Shown: one piece after another, positions 45,381 to 56,900 of the stretch
Layout: the number at the start of each line of letters is the position of its first letter
Position numbering within the stretch: the stretch's first letter is position 1
Assembly (NCBI GenBank): GCA_022747635.1
Contig: JAKTNV010000003.1
Span: forward strand, 26,489,830 to 26,553,829
Direction: 5' to 3'
Length of the DNA: 64,000 nt
Source: Hetaerina americana
Lineage: Eukaryota; Arthropoda; Insecta; Odonata; Calopterygidae
Translations under genes and position numbers: made by a program
Notes under the pieces: model-generated
The model's input: the letters and a program-made list of their open reading frames with translations, nothing else
Told to the model about the DNA's origin: nothing
Databases searched by the model: none

Positions 45381-45822
45381 AATTTGAATATCCAATATCA
45401 TGCGCTAATATAGCTTATACTTAAATTCATGTTTTACAGATTACATCGAGACACAAGGACGCGTCATGTTCCTGCATCATTATATTACTCCGACACTAAG
45501 TATTGCATATATGGAAATATTAGTCATAATCAAATTCTGAAAAAATATCACAATTAAACTCGTTATCTTTGAAGTAATTCAACGGATCGAACCACAAGAA
45601 AATTGCCAGGCCTTTGAAAGTGTTTCCATAAGCATTAGCTATCAAAAGATGTAAAACGACGAGATTAGACAAAATTATAATGATTTATTGCCACCTATTT
45701 TCCACGATGACCTATTATAAATTCCAAATCGTCAGAAATCACGATAAGGAATTAACTTACTCGTACATTGCGGGAACATGTTAGATGTGGCATTCTATCG
45801 AAGGTAGGAATGAACTTCTCAC

Positions 45823-45870
45823 AAGTCTTTAGTCTTCTCTTTAGTCTTCTCTTTAGTCTTAAGTCTTTAG
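45823..45870. repeat. Short tandem repeat, 12-bp unit
   Basis: AGTCTTTAGTCTTCTCTTTA-type sequence repeats a 12-bp unit (TCTTTAGTCTTC) about three to four times, with decay at the right edge. Confidence 0.8.
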
Positions 45871-46300
45871 ATTCGAATTTTTGAAAATACATATTTGAGC
45901 ATCATGTGACCCAAGTACCTTAGTTTGGAGATTAATTTGTAGTTAATTTGGAAGGTAAATTTTCATAACAACCATTCCTGATATATTACTATTATCTACA
46001 TATTATATTCATCTTTCGCAGTTAAATCACCAGTACCAAATGTAATTTGCTGAAATATGCATAAAAATCGTCTATATAAAATAATGAATTCTCTTAAGTT
46101 TGGTGTTTATATAAAATATCATATTAATCCAGGAGTCTATAACTGTCGAAATTTTCAAAGAAATAAATTTTACACTGTCAAAAATAAAAACAACAAAACG
46201 CAAATATAAACAGCCACGAAGTCAAATTATCGATGCGGGTGCGTGACAAATATAAATTAGTCATCGTTTAAAAAGAAGTGCAATATATCATCGAAGCTTA
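45871..46300. other. AT-rich DNA, nothing recognised
   Basis: No gene or repeat was recognised. Confidence 0.5.
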
Positions 46301-46304
46301 CTCC

Positions 46305-46920
46305 TGTGGACCTTGCTTGTTCTGTTCCTCCCGACCCCACATTCACCTTGCTTTATTTTCCTTCACGCCACACACATCCTCGCTTAATCTCGTTAACTGC
46401 TCCCTCTATCCAGCTTTTCAATGGAAACCCAAAATTCACAATTCCTGAGGTCCCGCGGGAGACGGGTCCGGTCATTTGTCCCGACAATATTACCTCTCCC
46501 TCTTGCCCGGGACACCCCCACCAACTCCCACCCACTCTCTCGTCCCATTTGTGCTCCTCCTCATCCCATCATTCGAAAGCTACGCCACTGGGCCCGACCA
46601 ACAAAAGGAAAATATGGCTGGCAGAAGAAGAAAAGAAAGCAAGGAAACAAAAAAGATGAAGAGATGTGACGAGGATGTGTGGGCAAAGGCGACGGAGAAA
46701 GGGGAGAACGGTGTGAGGATAGAGGACAAAGAGGAGGTGGAAAAGGGGAGAGAGGAGAGGAATAGGGAGGAAAGAAGAAGGAAGTACGCCGGGGGGGGGT
46801 AAGAGAGGAAGAAGGGGAGGACGGTGGCACCAGGCTGAACGGGGATGGGGTTGTGGGAGAGGGCAGCGGCTGTGTAGGGGCGAGGGGGGATGAGGAGTGA
46901 GACAAGGATGGGAAATACAC
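46305..46920. repeat. Pyrimidine block passing into purine block (switch near 46585)
   Basis: About 46305-46580 is C/T-rich and about 46590-46920 is strongly G/A-rich, including a G-run at 46790-46799. The long frames on both strands change from Pro/Ser-rich to Lys/Glu/Arg-rich at the switch, which shows that they follow composition rather than a coding function. The layout resembles 24540-25625. Confidence 0.6.
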
Positions 46921-47535
46921 AGTAGCAGTGTGAGGGAAATTACAGCGCCCCGGGATGCGGGTTACGAGAGATAAAAACCCTATGAGGTGTGACAGTGAAA
47001 CAACTTAAGGAGGATCGTCCTTTTGCGCCGTGAAAAATAATGGGAACCAAAAGCGGGAGGATTTCTGTGGGAACTGCGGTATTGCTCGAAAGCCAAGTTG
47101 CAAGTGCTGCTAAGAGTTCAGAGCTTCCGAGGGATTTTACTATCTTAAAAGACATGTTAAAAAAAGGAGATCTTGCTATTAGTATGATGAATTTCAAAAG
47201 TTTCAATTAAAACTAAGAGTGTCATAATCTACGTATCTATTGAGGTTATAATATATCGTATATGGGATATACATAGCTGTTCTATATTAAATTACATGAA
47301 TGTTTTAAATCAGCCCAGAATTTTTCAAATTCATTGCTAGTTCAAGCGTACGTAAATAGTGTTTTTAAGTACATGAGATAAAAGTCGCCGTCTTTAGTGC
47401 ATTTAATGGCCAAGAATATATTTCAATCATTTACGCAATACAATAATGGCAAGCTGAAACACGACATACACATCTGAGACTTGAGTTCTATGCATACATC
47501 GTTAGGCTGGATCTCCGTGCGCCGCAAATTTTTAT
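46921..47535. other. Nothing recognised
   Basis: The sequence is mixed to AT-rich. The 88-codon minus-strand frame at 46940-47206 has no known domain. Confidence 0.45.
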
Positions 47536-47539
47536 CATT

Positions 47540-47620
47540 GCCGAGTCGGAATTCGAGGTTTGAACCCATAATTTAGTGCATTAAATTACCCTTAGGTTGG
47601 CCAGTCGTAAATTAGATATA
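47540..47620 (-). mobile_element. tRNA-like SINE head
   Basis: On the minus strand an A-box-like GGCCAACCTAAGGGTAAT lies near 47601-47584, followed by TGCACTAAATTATG and the B-box GGGTTCAAACCTC (plus coordinates 47555-47567). The order and spacing fit a tRNA, but the arms have decayed. The body toward 47480 matches no other copy in the window. Confidence 0.55.
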
Positions 47621-48235
47621 ATTCCATTATGAAATACTAGATGGAGAGAGGACAGGAAATAATTTCCAAACTATTCTACCGTGATACGTAGATATGGTAC
47701 GCAAAATCACCATTGTAGACAAGTTAAAAGACAACTTTAGTTGATGTGAAAAATTAGAAAAGATAACTTGGAAACTTAATTTCACCTCATGAAATATGAA
47801 GACGAAATTAACCAAAAGAGGAAATATTTTGGTAAATAATCGCAAGCAGTCGGTACTAATTAAAGTAATTGGTTCTAAAGTCGGGGATTATACCGTAGAA
47901 GAAACGCTTTACTGGGAAAAACAATACATTTCAATAAACAGCCGAAATGATAAATCTAATTTAAAAGGAAAGAAGGAGAGGCGAGAGATATGTTATTATA
48001 AAAAATGTAAGAATATTCATAATTAGATGAAGGGAGGCAGGGAGAACCTGGCGTTTTTTTCCGGGAACCGAGCAAACGCAAGTAAATTGTTTCCATCACG
48101 CGAACAACACACAAAAGCAGCGAGAGAGATGTAGAGAGAAAGGGAGCGAACGAGGGAGCGAGAGAGTAGGCCTTCCCTTACAGAAGAAAATTGTGTCAGA
48201 AAGAATATAAAACGTGGGAATATTAATCATCTTTA
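47621..48235. other. Nothing recognised; GA-rich patch at 48120-48165
   Basis: AT-rich to about 48000. A short purine-rich patch precedes the pyrimidine block that follows. Confidence 0.45.
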
Positions 48236-48239
48236 TCTT

Positions 48240-48424
48240 TCAGACGTCTCGACTTGAAATGAACCCAACACTTCTCCGCTCCCTTCTCGGGCCAATCCCA
48301 CCTTCCACCACTTCTCCTCCCTTCTCCAACATCTCCCCCACACCCTTCTGCCTCGCAAAACCTTCTCCCTCCCCTCCTCACCCCCTACCCGAACCGCACC
48401 GTACACCACCTCACCTCACACGCT

Positions 48425-48494
<70 letters not shown>

Positions 48495-49010
48495 CTCCCA
48501 CCGCACTTCTCTTCATTCTGCACCACCAAGAAACGATTCCGCAGCATCTCCTCCACCTCCCGGAGCCTCTCTCCCCGCTCGATTTTACCAGCACACCTCA
48601 TTCGCTCCCCCTTCTTCCCCCCTCATACCCGTCCCCCACCAACGACAACGCCTCCACCGACCATACAAGGAACCTTAACATAGATGTAACTAGTAGCTAT
48701 TTTTCATCGGTGCCTTGAAATGCGTTGCGCGCATTAACATTTTTTTATCTTCATCTCCAAAACCTCTCACCCTTCCTCCTCACCCCAGCGGGCCCCGCCT
48801 CTCCCGCGGCTGCCAACCGGCTTACACTCCCCTACCCTCCGCCAAAAAAAAGGTATCTTCCTTTTTTATTTAAAAAAATTATATTTTTTACCAGCTACCG
48901 TCTTCATTCTTTACCACCCACGTGGTCTTTCTCTTTTTCCTCCCATCTTTGCATCTCATCCTTACCACTCCCTCCGTCTCACCCTCTATCCAACCTTTAT
49001 GCATAAGCCT
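48240..49010 (+). repeat. Pyrimidine-rich block containing a CT microsatellite
   Basis: C/T-rich over most of 48260-48670 and again at 48735-49005. The block contains an uninterrupted CT run of about 31 units (48430-48491). The 154-codon frame across it encodes a Ser-Leu dipeptide run between Pro/Ser-rich flanks, and the minus-strand frames encode Arg-Glu runs. These are simple-repeat products. Confidence 0.7.
48430..48491. repeat. CT microsatellite, about 31 units
   Basis: The dinucleotide run has no interruption visible. Confidence 0.95.
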
Positions 49011-49308
49011 ATTTTTCTTACGCTTTCGACCCCCTTAAAGTCCTGTTTTTTTTTACTTTTCAACTCAGTCAATGCCTTTATTCCAATGGCAGTCTCACGA
49101 AATCCTATTCTGCGTAACCTAATTCATGAGTAGGCATATTCTATTAATCGGCCATAGTATTGTATCCAAATATGTACAGCAATGTGATGAATCTTGAATT
49201 ATACCATTTTAGCTTCCACTTCGTCAAATATCATTGTAACGTATTGAAGTATACGTTGTACTTTCAAGCAACTTTTATTGGACAATAATTATCATTTCAA
49301 TATGAAAT

Positions 49309-49462
49309 TTCCATATTAAATGAGTTTGTAATTTTCCACAGACTTCATTTTACAGTGCAATGCGTTTTACCGACTTGCGGCATCAGTGCATGATGATTGT
49401 TTTCCGCGTTGTACTGTGAAATAAAGTCTGTGGAAAATAACAAACTCGTTTAGTATGGGCAC
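49309..49462. repeat. Imperfect foldback, about 60-bp arms, 154 bp overall
   Basis: The left arm (about 49309-49370: TCCATATTAAATGAGTTTGT, then a TTTTCCACAGACT core and a CAGTGCAATGCG segment) pairs with the right arm (about 49400-49462), read in reverse complement as CCCATACTAAACGAGTTTGT, the same TTTTCCACAGACT core and CAGTACAACGCG. I count roughly one mismatch per eight bases. The centre of about 30 bp is unpaired. Size and form fit a small foldback/MITE-type element, but I see no clear target-site duplication or second copy. Confidence 0.82.
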
Positions 49463-50770
49463 CAAACAATTCCACGAAGTATGGCCTGAAAGTGTAAAGT
49501 ATATGAATATGAAATAGTAATAAATGTGAGGAATTACAGGGTAGCATTTCAACACATTATTTATCATTCTTATTCCCTTATAATTCTTAAACTATGGCTT
49601 ATGTAACGTAGAGTGCCAAAAAATTTTAATCATGCACAGCTAAATAATGACGTGTTATATAGCTAAGACCAAGAATTTGTCAAATTTAATAATATCAAAG
49701 CAACAAAATTACGGACGCGTTTCAGTGGAAATGGATTTTTCTTCAACCGGTTTCACTTCACTACTGAATCGCCAGGAATCGCCAATATCATTCCTGGTCT
49801 TCTACCTTATGTTCTTTAAGATCATTTCTGAATATTTTACAGTGTATTAATGTTAGTCGAAAAATAATATTATTTTCTGTGGGACGCAAATTTTGTATAC
49901 TGTGTTAATTTCATGCCATCTAAATAATATTTATTTTCTATGCCGTGCCATTACCCCTGAAATCACGAATTGAACTTTAGGAACACCTGAAGCAATCGGC
50001 TACATACCTAGAATGAGGGGGCGAGCCAAAACAGCTGCCTTGAGAAAGCAGGAAGACCAAAAATATGCCTGAAGTTGGCTATATTTTATTCAGAAACACA
50101 TTTGCTGAGACTATATTCCCAATTGCCCTTCTGCACTGATTAATACTGCAATGACGCTAGTACGTGTTCTAATATCGGTAACGAACCCAGGTATCCCAGA
50201 AAAAGCCGTCCTCGCATAATAGACCCAGGGCCAAAATCTTTGGATAAAATTCCCATATTAAAATCTGGAATCACCAACATATCGCTATCAAACGGACGAA
50301 GCGGTTCCATTTGATTTATTATTTCCTCTTTTTTACGTCGAATTAAGTAAACAATGACAGAATGTTCACATGGCATGTACCGTATGTTATAATTTTGTTA
50401 CATTCAAAGAACTGCGGGAGATGCTGCGAACAGAGTCGTTGCATGGAACTGCGTTGAACAGAGTCATCCGCTTGGTGCACATTGTTGTGTGAAATTGATT
50501 TAGTTTTCTTAATTAATAGGACAATTGATCACAAACTAATACGTCACTAGAGTAAGTCAAACAGAGGGATAAAATTTACTAACACTCAATGTACGGAAGT
50601 GCCAACTCTGACCCCTCAGCTGGCTGTTTCCAAAACAGCTTGGAAAAATGAATGCATTCAATTTTTTACGGATTCAGACTTAATTACACCGACTCATTAC
50701 TATAATTTATTATTATTTGGTAGTCTAACATTTAAAAGAGGTTTTGGACGGACACAAGACTGAAACTCCT
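49463..50770. other. Nothing recognised
   Basis: AT-rich to mixed. The minus-strand frame at 50140-50376 (78 codons) has unbiased composition but no domain that I recognise. A small motif shared with 34.93 kb occurs at 50408-50482. Confidence 0.45.
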
Positions 50771-50774
50771 ATAT

Positions 50775-51225
50775 TCCTAAGCCTCGCCTATCAAGACACC
50801 ACTTGACACATCACACTGCAATAAACGCTTCAATTCTGCTTGTATTCCTTCTCCATCCATGCCAACCAACATGCCTACCCTTTCCCTCCCCCCACCTTGT
50901 TTACCCAACGCTCTCTCCTGCACCATAGTTTCCAGCATCCCATCGCCAAGCAAAATGCTAGGCATTTACCTTTCCAATCTCTTTTGGATTTCTCCCAACA
51001 ATCCTCCCCTCTGTCCCGCCATGCATAGTACTTATTCGTTTGCTTTCCGTTCTACTCATCTTACCATTTCTATCTTTTTCCACACCCGCACTTCAAAAGC
51101 CTCCAATCTACGCCCATCATTCTGCTTCAATGACCAATTTTCCATTCGTTGCAAAACCACGCCCCACAGGTATTCAATTATTTTTTCATTACAGTCTTAC
51201 TCAACGTCCCTGTCATCATCATGAT
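50775..51225 (-). mobile_element. LINE remnant, reverse-transcriptase C-terminus (family of 38.2 and 62.6 kb)
   Basis: One minus-strand frame, interrupted by three stops, reads WSLKQNDGRRLEAFEVRVW and then KKIEMVRxVERKANExVL (about 51125-51020), the hallmark RLEAFEMWxWRRMxxVxWxxRxTNEEVL segment of LINE endonuclease-reverse transcriptases. It is followed by GLLGEIQKRLER and, at 50965-50800, GDGMLETMVQERALGKQGGG plus RERVGML, matching the basic tail (GxxLLxTxxEGxxxGKRGRGRxR). The reading frame is nearly conserved from end to end, so this is the best-preserved of the three copies, yet still inactive. Upstream domains are not recognisable. Confidence 0.75.
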
Positions 51226-51585
51226 ATGCAACATGAATGAGATGCATAGTTTTTGTATTATTTCCAGATTAATTTTACCTTACACTCCTACTCAAAACGC
51301 CTTGTAAGGCTCTATGTTTTCAAAGTATGGCTAAGTGGCGGTTCCATCGATTCATGAACAGGGAGAGAACTATTCAAGTTCATGTATTTAAAATGTATCT
51401 CGCATCAGTAATGGTTAATAAATCCATTCATGCAAGCTAGCGGATTGAAGGGTAATAGGTACATATAAATGAAGCTACCTAAAAACATCCCCTGCAAAGC
51501 TTTTGACATAATATCTGCCGTTTCCCTGGTAGATTGGGTGATTGAGCAATACATCGGATTCCTGAGAATAGGTAACGATGGTAGA
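51226..51585. other. Nothing recognised
   Basis: This could contain more of the LINE on the minus strand, but no further reverse-transcriptase motif was legible. Confidence 0.4.
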
Positions 51586-51589
51586 AACT

Positions 51590-52310
51590 CTCCCACGAGT
51601 TTCTCTAATCACTCCAAATACTCACTTTTCTTCCTTCCATCTATTACTATTCACTAAGACTCTCTCTACAGCCTGTTGGTCTTCTCTGCATTCCCGTAAA
51701 TTCCGCGGTCGCCAGCATCGCGCCCTGTTGCCTTCATTTTTTTCCCTAGGGGCGAGCGGGCTCGGAAAAAAGCATTCTCCGACCTCCTTAGCTCCACTCC
51801 ACCTCGCTCCTCTCCGAGACGTGAACTTTTTCATTTCCACCCGTGTCTTCCCTAATTCGTATTTATTGCACCTGTTTTGTTCCGCACTCCTTAGACCTAC
51901 TCTACCCTCTCTCTCGTTCCCTCCCCTTCCCTCTCACACATACCGACGTTTACCATTCCTTCTACGTAGCTAGCTGGATGTTTCTTTTCTTTCTTCCCCC
52001 CTCCATCTTTCTTCCTCCCTTACTCTAGGTATTTACCCTTAAATATTTCCCTCTCCTGCTCCATCTCATCCCGAGCATTTTTTTGCGAAAGCCATCACTC
52101 CTCCCTTGCAGACATTTACTAGCTAATTTTTCCTCTACCCTTCCCCACCCACTCTTTCTATCTTTGTATACTCACCTCCCCTCTTTTCCCCTTCCCAACC
52201 ATCCCAAGGGAGCACTCCATCATCCAATTACACGGGTTTATTATTCCATTTTTCTCTCTCTCTCTCTATTTTTTCTCTCCTCCCCTCACCCTCTCTACTC
52301 CCAGGCTTGA
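51590..52310 (+). repeat. Pyrimidine-rich block
   Basis: C/T-rich with a short TC run near 52252-52268. The frames (51578-51973 and others) are Ser/Leu/Phe/Pro low complexity. Confidence 0.6.
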
Positions 52311-54120
52311 GGGTGCAAGTGTATTTGTAGGTGGGGATGGGTTTGAGTTAAGAAGAACGCATTTCTGCTTTTGTGCTTTTCCTTCCTGTTGTTCTTTTGT
52401 CCATTTTTCCCTCAGATAATGGAAGATCTCTTGAGATTTTAGTTAAGCTTGTAAACTTATAGCGTTACATTTTTTCTGCTACTATAACAGCTTTTCTCGT
52501 TGGCGTCGTATTATATGGGCATTTTAGTGCGCACAAAATAAAAGGTAGAAAACACCTACGTTCTTAATTACCTTTAATTAGAAAATTGAATGATTTGGTA
52601 ACGTCATCATTGCCTCTAATATTCACCAAGTATATGTCGAAAGAAGGATCCAAAAAATATATAACCTATGACTCATTTTTAATCCTTGAAGCATGCGAAC
52701 TTGCGAGGCATGAACAAGCTTACATCATTCAGAGGATTTATATTTTTTAGCAATATTGTTAGCAAAAATATGTTATTTTTAATATACCTTGTTCATTGTC
52801 ATATTTTGGGGTGAGTAAAAAACTACATACGAGTTATTAACGATACGGTGAGAATCTTTATTTATCCATTGAAATGGGCTATACTAAATCTGGCATATAG
52901 GTAATATGTACCTGTATAAGCACAATAATTTGTATGTCCTTACTCATTTTATAATATAAGCAACCATCAATGTCACGAGGTAAAATGAAATTTAAAATAG
53001 CTTATTGCTTCACTTCCGAAGGAAAAAAATATTGCTTTGTAAGACAAGATTATTCTATGATAAATGTTTATTGTGTGGAGGCTGTAATTGAATCGAGATT
53101 CCCACAACTTTTAAGAACTTTATTTGAAAAATAAACTCAATATTTTTTGAGCATGTAATTTTAATTTCCCTGCAGTCAAGTTTAAGTATAAAAAAAGAGA
53201 AATATCGTTAAATGTTAATTTACTACATAACGTATGCGTAGTTATTATAACTTGTGTATGGATTTGATTAATGAAATAATAAAGTTCGAATTTGTCTTTT
53301 CAGTCTCTTGACTGCATACATTTTATATTAAAAATGTTTACCTCAATAAACCTTACGCTCATGCTGTCACAACATGCCCACGAGGTCTTCAATTACTACG
53401 CCTGCTTCGAGAGTCACGAATTTGGGAAGAAGAAACGGGTATTTCTTGTCTGTTATTCCACATCAGTGTAGATAGTAGTGCGTTTAACTTTCTTTAATCA
53501 TGTACTAAACAATCTCGATAAAAATTGATTTCGACACTCCGCAGTTAAACTGGCGAATACAAAGACACTGTAGAGGAGAATTAATTCATCCTTTCACTGC
53601 CACGGTGTTCTGCGTGTTACACTCTCCCTCAACTACGACCTTTTTTCGTTCCAGGTACGCCAAACGTCTACTTAACAATCCCCCTCCCCGATCAATCTCG
53701 CAAGTCTCTTTCACCCATTCCTTTACAGATCGTAAACCTCGTAAGCGCCGTCCTACTCAGCATAAAACGTAGGTTTCTGGAAAGATCCTTCGAGGCGCAA
53801 ATAATTCAAGAGGGGCAAACGAAACCCTTTAAAACTTTCAAATGAATTGGACAAAATTTCCGGACACGTTTTCCCAATTTATGCTTACATTCGAAAGACA
53901 CAGACACCATACACAAAGAGCCCCTCCACCAAGTCAACTCCCACTCTACCATTTCGGAGCAGCTAAAAAACATTCTCACCACACACGAACACATGCCAAA
54001 ATAACCTCCCCACTCAATTTTCCTAGGTTGCCGCCTTTAAAAAGGTTTCTCATGAATATTTTCGCGACAATCCCGCCCACTTTGGTAGATTTAACGGAAG
54101 AAAGGAGACAGACACGAAAA
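52311..54120. other. AT-rich to mixed DNA, nothing recognised
   Basis: 52400-53560 is AT-rich and 53600-54120 is mixed. The 95-codon frame at 53842-54129 has no known domain and overlaps a minus-strand frame. Confidence 0.5.
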
Positions 54121-54124
54121 TATA

Positions 54125-54720
54125 CGTAAACGGGCTATATCTACCTCACCCCCAATCTTTCTCTTTCCTCTCCCCGCCCTCCTCTTCCCTCCTCCGTCAT
54201 CCATTTCCTTCCTCAATGAAGCCCTCACATCGAAAGACGCCTCTCAAACTTAAGAAAGAGGGAGGGAGAGAGAGACGCATGCACACACCCTCCTTTGCCT
54301 TAAAAGCTGACTTGACTCGATCCTTTCCCCGCCTAATATACAGTTCGGGGCCTCATCCCATTCTTGACGCGTTGTGGGTGCTCCCCGTTGGACCACACCT
54401 TGAAAAATAAAATATAAAAATAAAGCCCTCCCAGCCTCACAATGGGCTGCCGAGGAGACATTCTGCTCCCACCTCTCTCTCCCCCCCTCTCCGCCTCTTG
54501 CCCCCCCACCAGTCCCTTTCTCCCTTTCTTTATGTCCCAGTCCCTCGATCTCGCCCTCGTCCACCCCTTCCCTCACTTCCGCACATTTAAAAGTCGCGAT
54601 CCCACTGCAGTGAAAGCGTTTGTTGGCGCCCCACCCCGATGGCCATCGTTCTCGCCATCATTTCGCTCTCGCCTCTCCCATACAACCCGTGCTGCTCAGG
54701 GGGCAATATTTCATTCTCAA
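54125..54720 (+). repeat. Pyrimidine-rich block
   Basis: C/T-rich at 54140-54215 and 54460-54590, with mixed sequence between. Opposed open frames overlap here as in the other blocks. Confidence 0.55.
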
Positions 54721-55985
54721 TTTGCCGGCCTTTCCGGAGCGTGAGTAGGGAGAGAGACATAAAAACGAAGCGGGGGTGCCGGGCTAAAAGATCTGTCTGA
54801 ATGGGACAAGTTTTTTTGGACAGCCTCCAGAAATTTTTCGGTGACGATAAAATACGTAAGTAGCCATGATACGTGGTGACCTATCAATATCTATCTGTTT
54901 TGACTATTAGCTTTTTATTTCTTGTGAAGGTTAGCATTGACTTTATCATTTTCCTAAATCATACCAGTTACCAGAAACCCACGATCTTGGAGTGAAAAGG
55001 AGCATACTAAAATTCTTAGTTAACAGCTGAAAAAAGCCATACATATTTTTGTCACATTTTTGACATAATAACATGTACCTGCTTCTATCTTATCACCATA
55101 AATTATTTTTCTGGGCATTCGCAATTGCAGAAAATAAATAATAGGTGGATAACAACAAAGTGCCCATTGATTCTCGCCGCCATTATATGAAACTGTGAAA
55201 TTGACGTCTGGAGAATAGAAATTAGGAGAACGTAAAATAAGGGTTTCTTGAGATCATAACAAAAGATTTTACGGGGAAAATAATATTAAAGAAATTGATA
55301 TCGAAATATAAAAATTGAAATAAAATAAATAATTCATAGCGTACACATTGGCAATTATAAATTAATACCTTTTTAAAAAATCAACACCTGAGACAAGATT
55401 TTTATTATCCTTAAACAATATTAATATTGGCAATGTTGATAAATTTTATACGCAGCACGTTTGCAATTTGTTCACTAATAATTATACTAAACATTATTTA
55501 TCGAACTTAAAATCTAGTAAAAAATTGAATATTTTTCGGAAAAAAGACAATGAAAGCCTAAAGTCTTAACAATACCATTAGTATCACTTTTTTCTTCCAT
55601 TAATTAATCTTACTCTCTTACTTTAATACTTTTGAACTGATTTCCAACGTAAATTTCATTAAAGAGCATAAATAAGTGTTAGAAATTGAAATAAAACAGC
55701 CCACAAAGAGGAATATAATTGCCTTGATAAATGAAATCATGCCGATGACGACATTTGAACGGGCGGATTAATACGTTCATCATTTGTTTGAAACTTTACC
55801 CCATTCTATGATTAATTCAGCAGGAATTAAAAGGAAATAACCGAAAACATTTTCGTAGGACCACCGAATTCATTCAATTTGGTCCTGGCGCGAGAAACCT
55901 TGGTTCCTTTATTCTCCCACCGTCGTGTAATATTGCCTCATTTTTCTTTATAAATCGCCTAGCATTTTTTTCGTCCACCTTATAT
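54721..55985. other. AT-rich DNA, nothing recognised
   Basis: This stretch is almost free of open frames, AT-rich, and shows no repeat that I can relate to others in the window. Confidence 0.55.
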
Positions 55986-55989
55986 CTCA

Positions 55990-56900
55990 TTCGTTTCTCC
56001 TTTTCTACTCAAAATTCACTGCCTTCCTCGGTCGCATTACAAGGCGAAGGGGCACTCTTCTTCTCCTTCGCCCTTTTATCTCTCTCTCTCTCTCTCTTCC
56101 AAACCACCCCGAGCCGCCCCCTTCACTGCCACCCCCATAGTTATGCCTTATCCCTCCCACACAACCACGCCGTCGCCCCGCCGCTGCCGCTGCCCCCAAC
56201 ACCTGAAACGTATGCCCTAATGCGTGTACGCATACTTCATCTTCCTTTTAGATTAGACTTCCTACCTCACAAGTCATTCCTCCAATCCTTCTTCTCCACC
56301 CCTTTAAAACCTCACCTCCAACATCCACGCCCTCCTCCATTCACCCTCCCACCCTCTCCGTCACCCCTCCACGACTTAAAAAAAGTCATCTCCCCCCTCC
56401 TCACCCCACTTCCACCACCCACTCGCCTCCATTCTCACTATACCTCCTCCTCCTCACTCCCGTCCCTCCCTACCGCCCTCCCCATCTCTCCCACCACCCA
56501 TTTCCTCTGAAACCACGTTGGAGGTCCCCTACAGATCCTTGTATGAGATAAATAATGACGCAGCTACTGTGCGCGGTTTCTTCAACAGCTACCTACCTAA
56601 AGATACCAACACTCCCCCTTTTACTCCCTCCCACCCTCCTCTCCACTTTCCCGCCGTTCTCTGACTCCCACCAACCTCCTTTCTCCCCCAGGAGCTTTTG
56701 TCTCCCTCTTCCCCATCCCCAGACCAACCACCCTAGCCTCGCACACTCTGGCATTATTTTTTCCACCTCTCGTCCCCCCTTCTCCTCCGCCCCTCCCCGG
56801 ATCCCCACTCCGCGACTGCCTCACGTTTTCCGACTCCTTTTTAACCATTCCACTCCACGCCACCCCCTGTATCTCTCCCCAGGCTCGCCTTCCTTTTCCT
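55990..56900 (+). repeat. Long pyrimidine-rich block
   Basis: Strongly C/T-rich at 55990-56510 (with a TC run near 56077-56097) and 56610-56900. The minus-strand products are Glu/Gly/Arg-rich and the plus-strand products Pro/Ser/Leu-rich; both follow composition. Confidence 0.6.
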
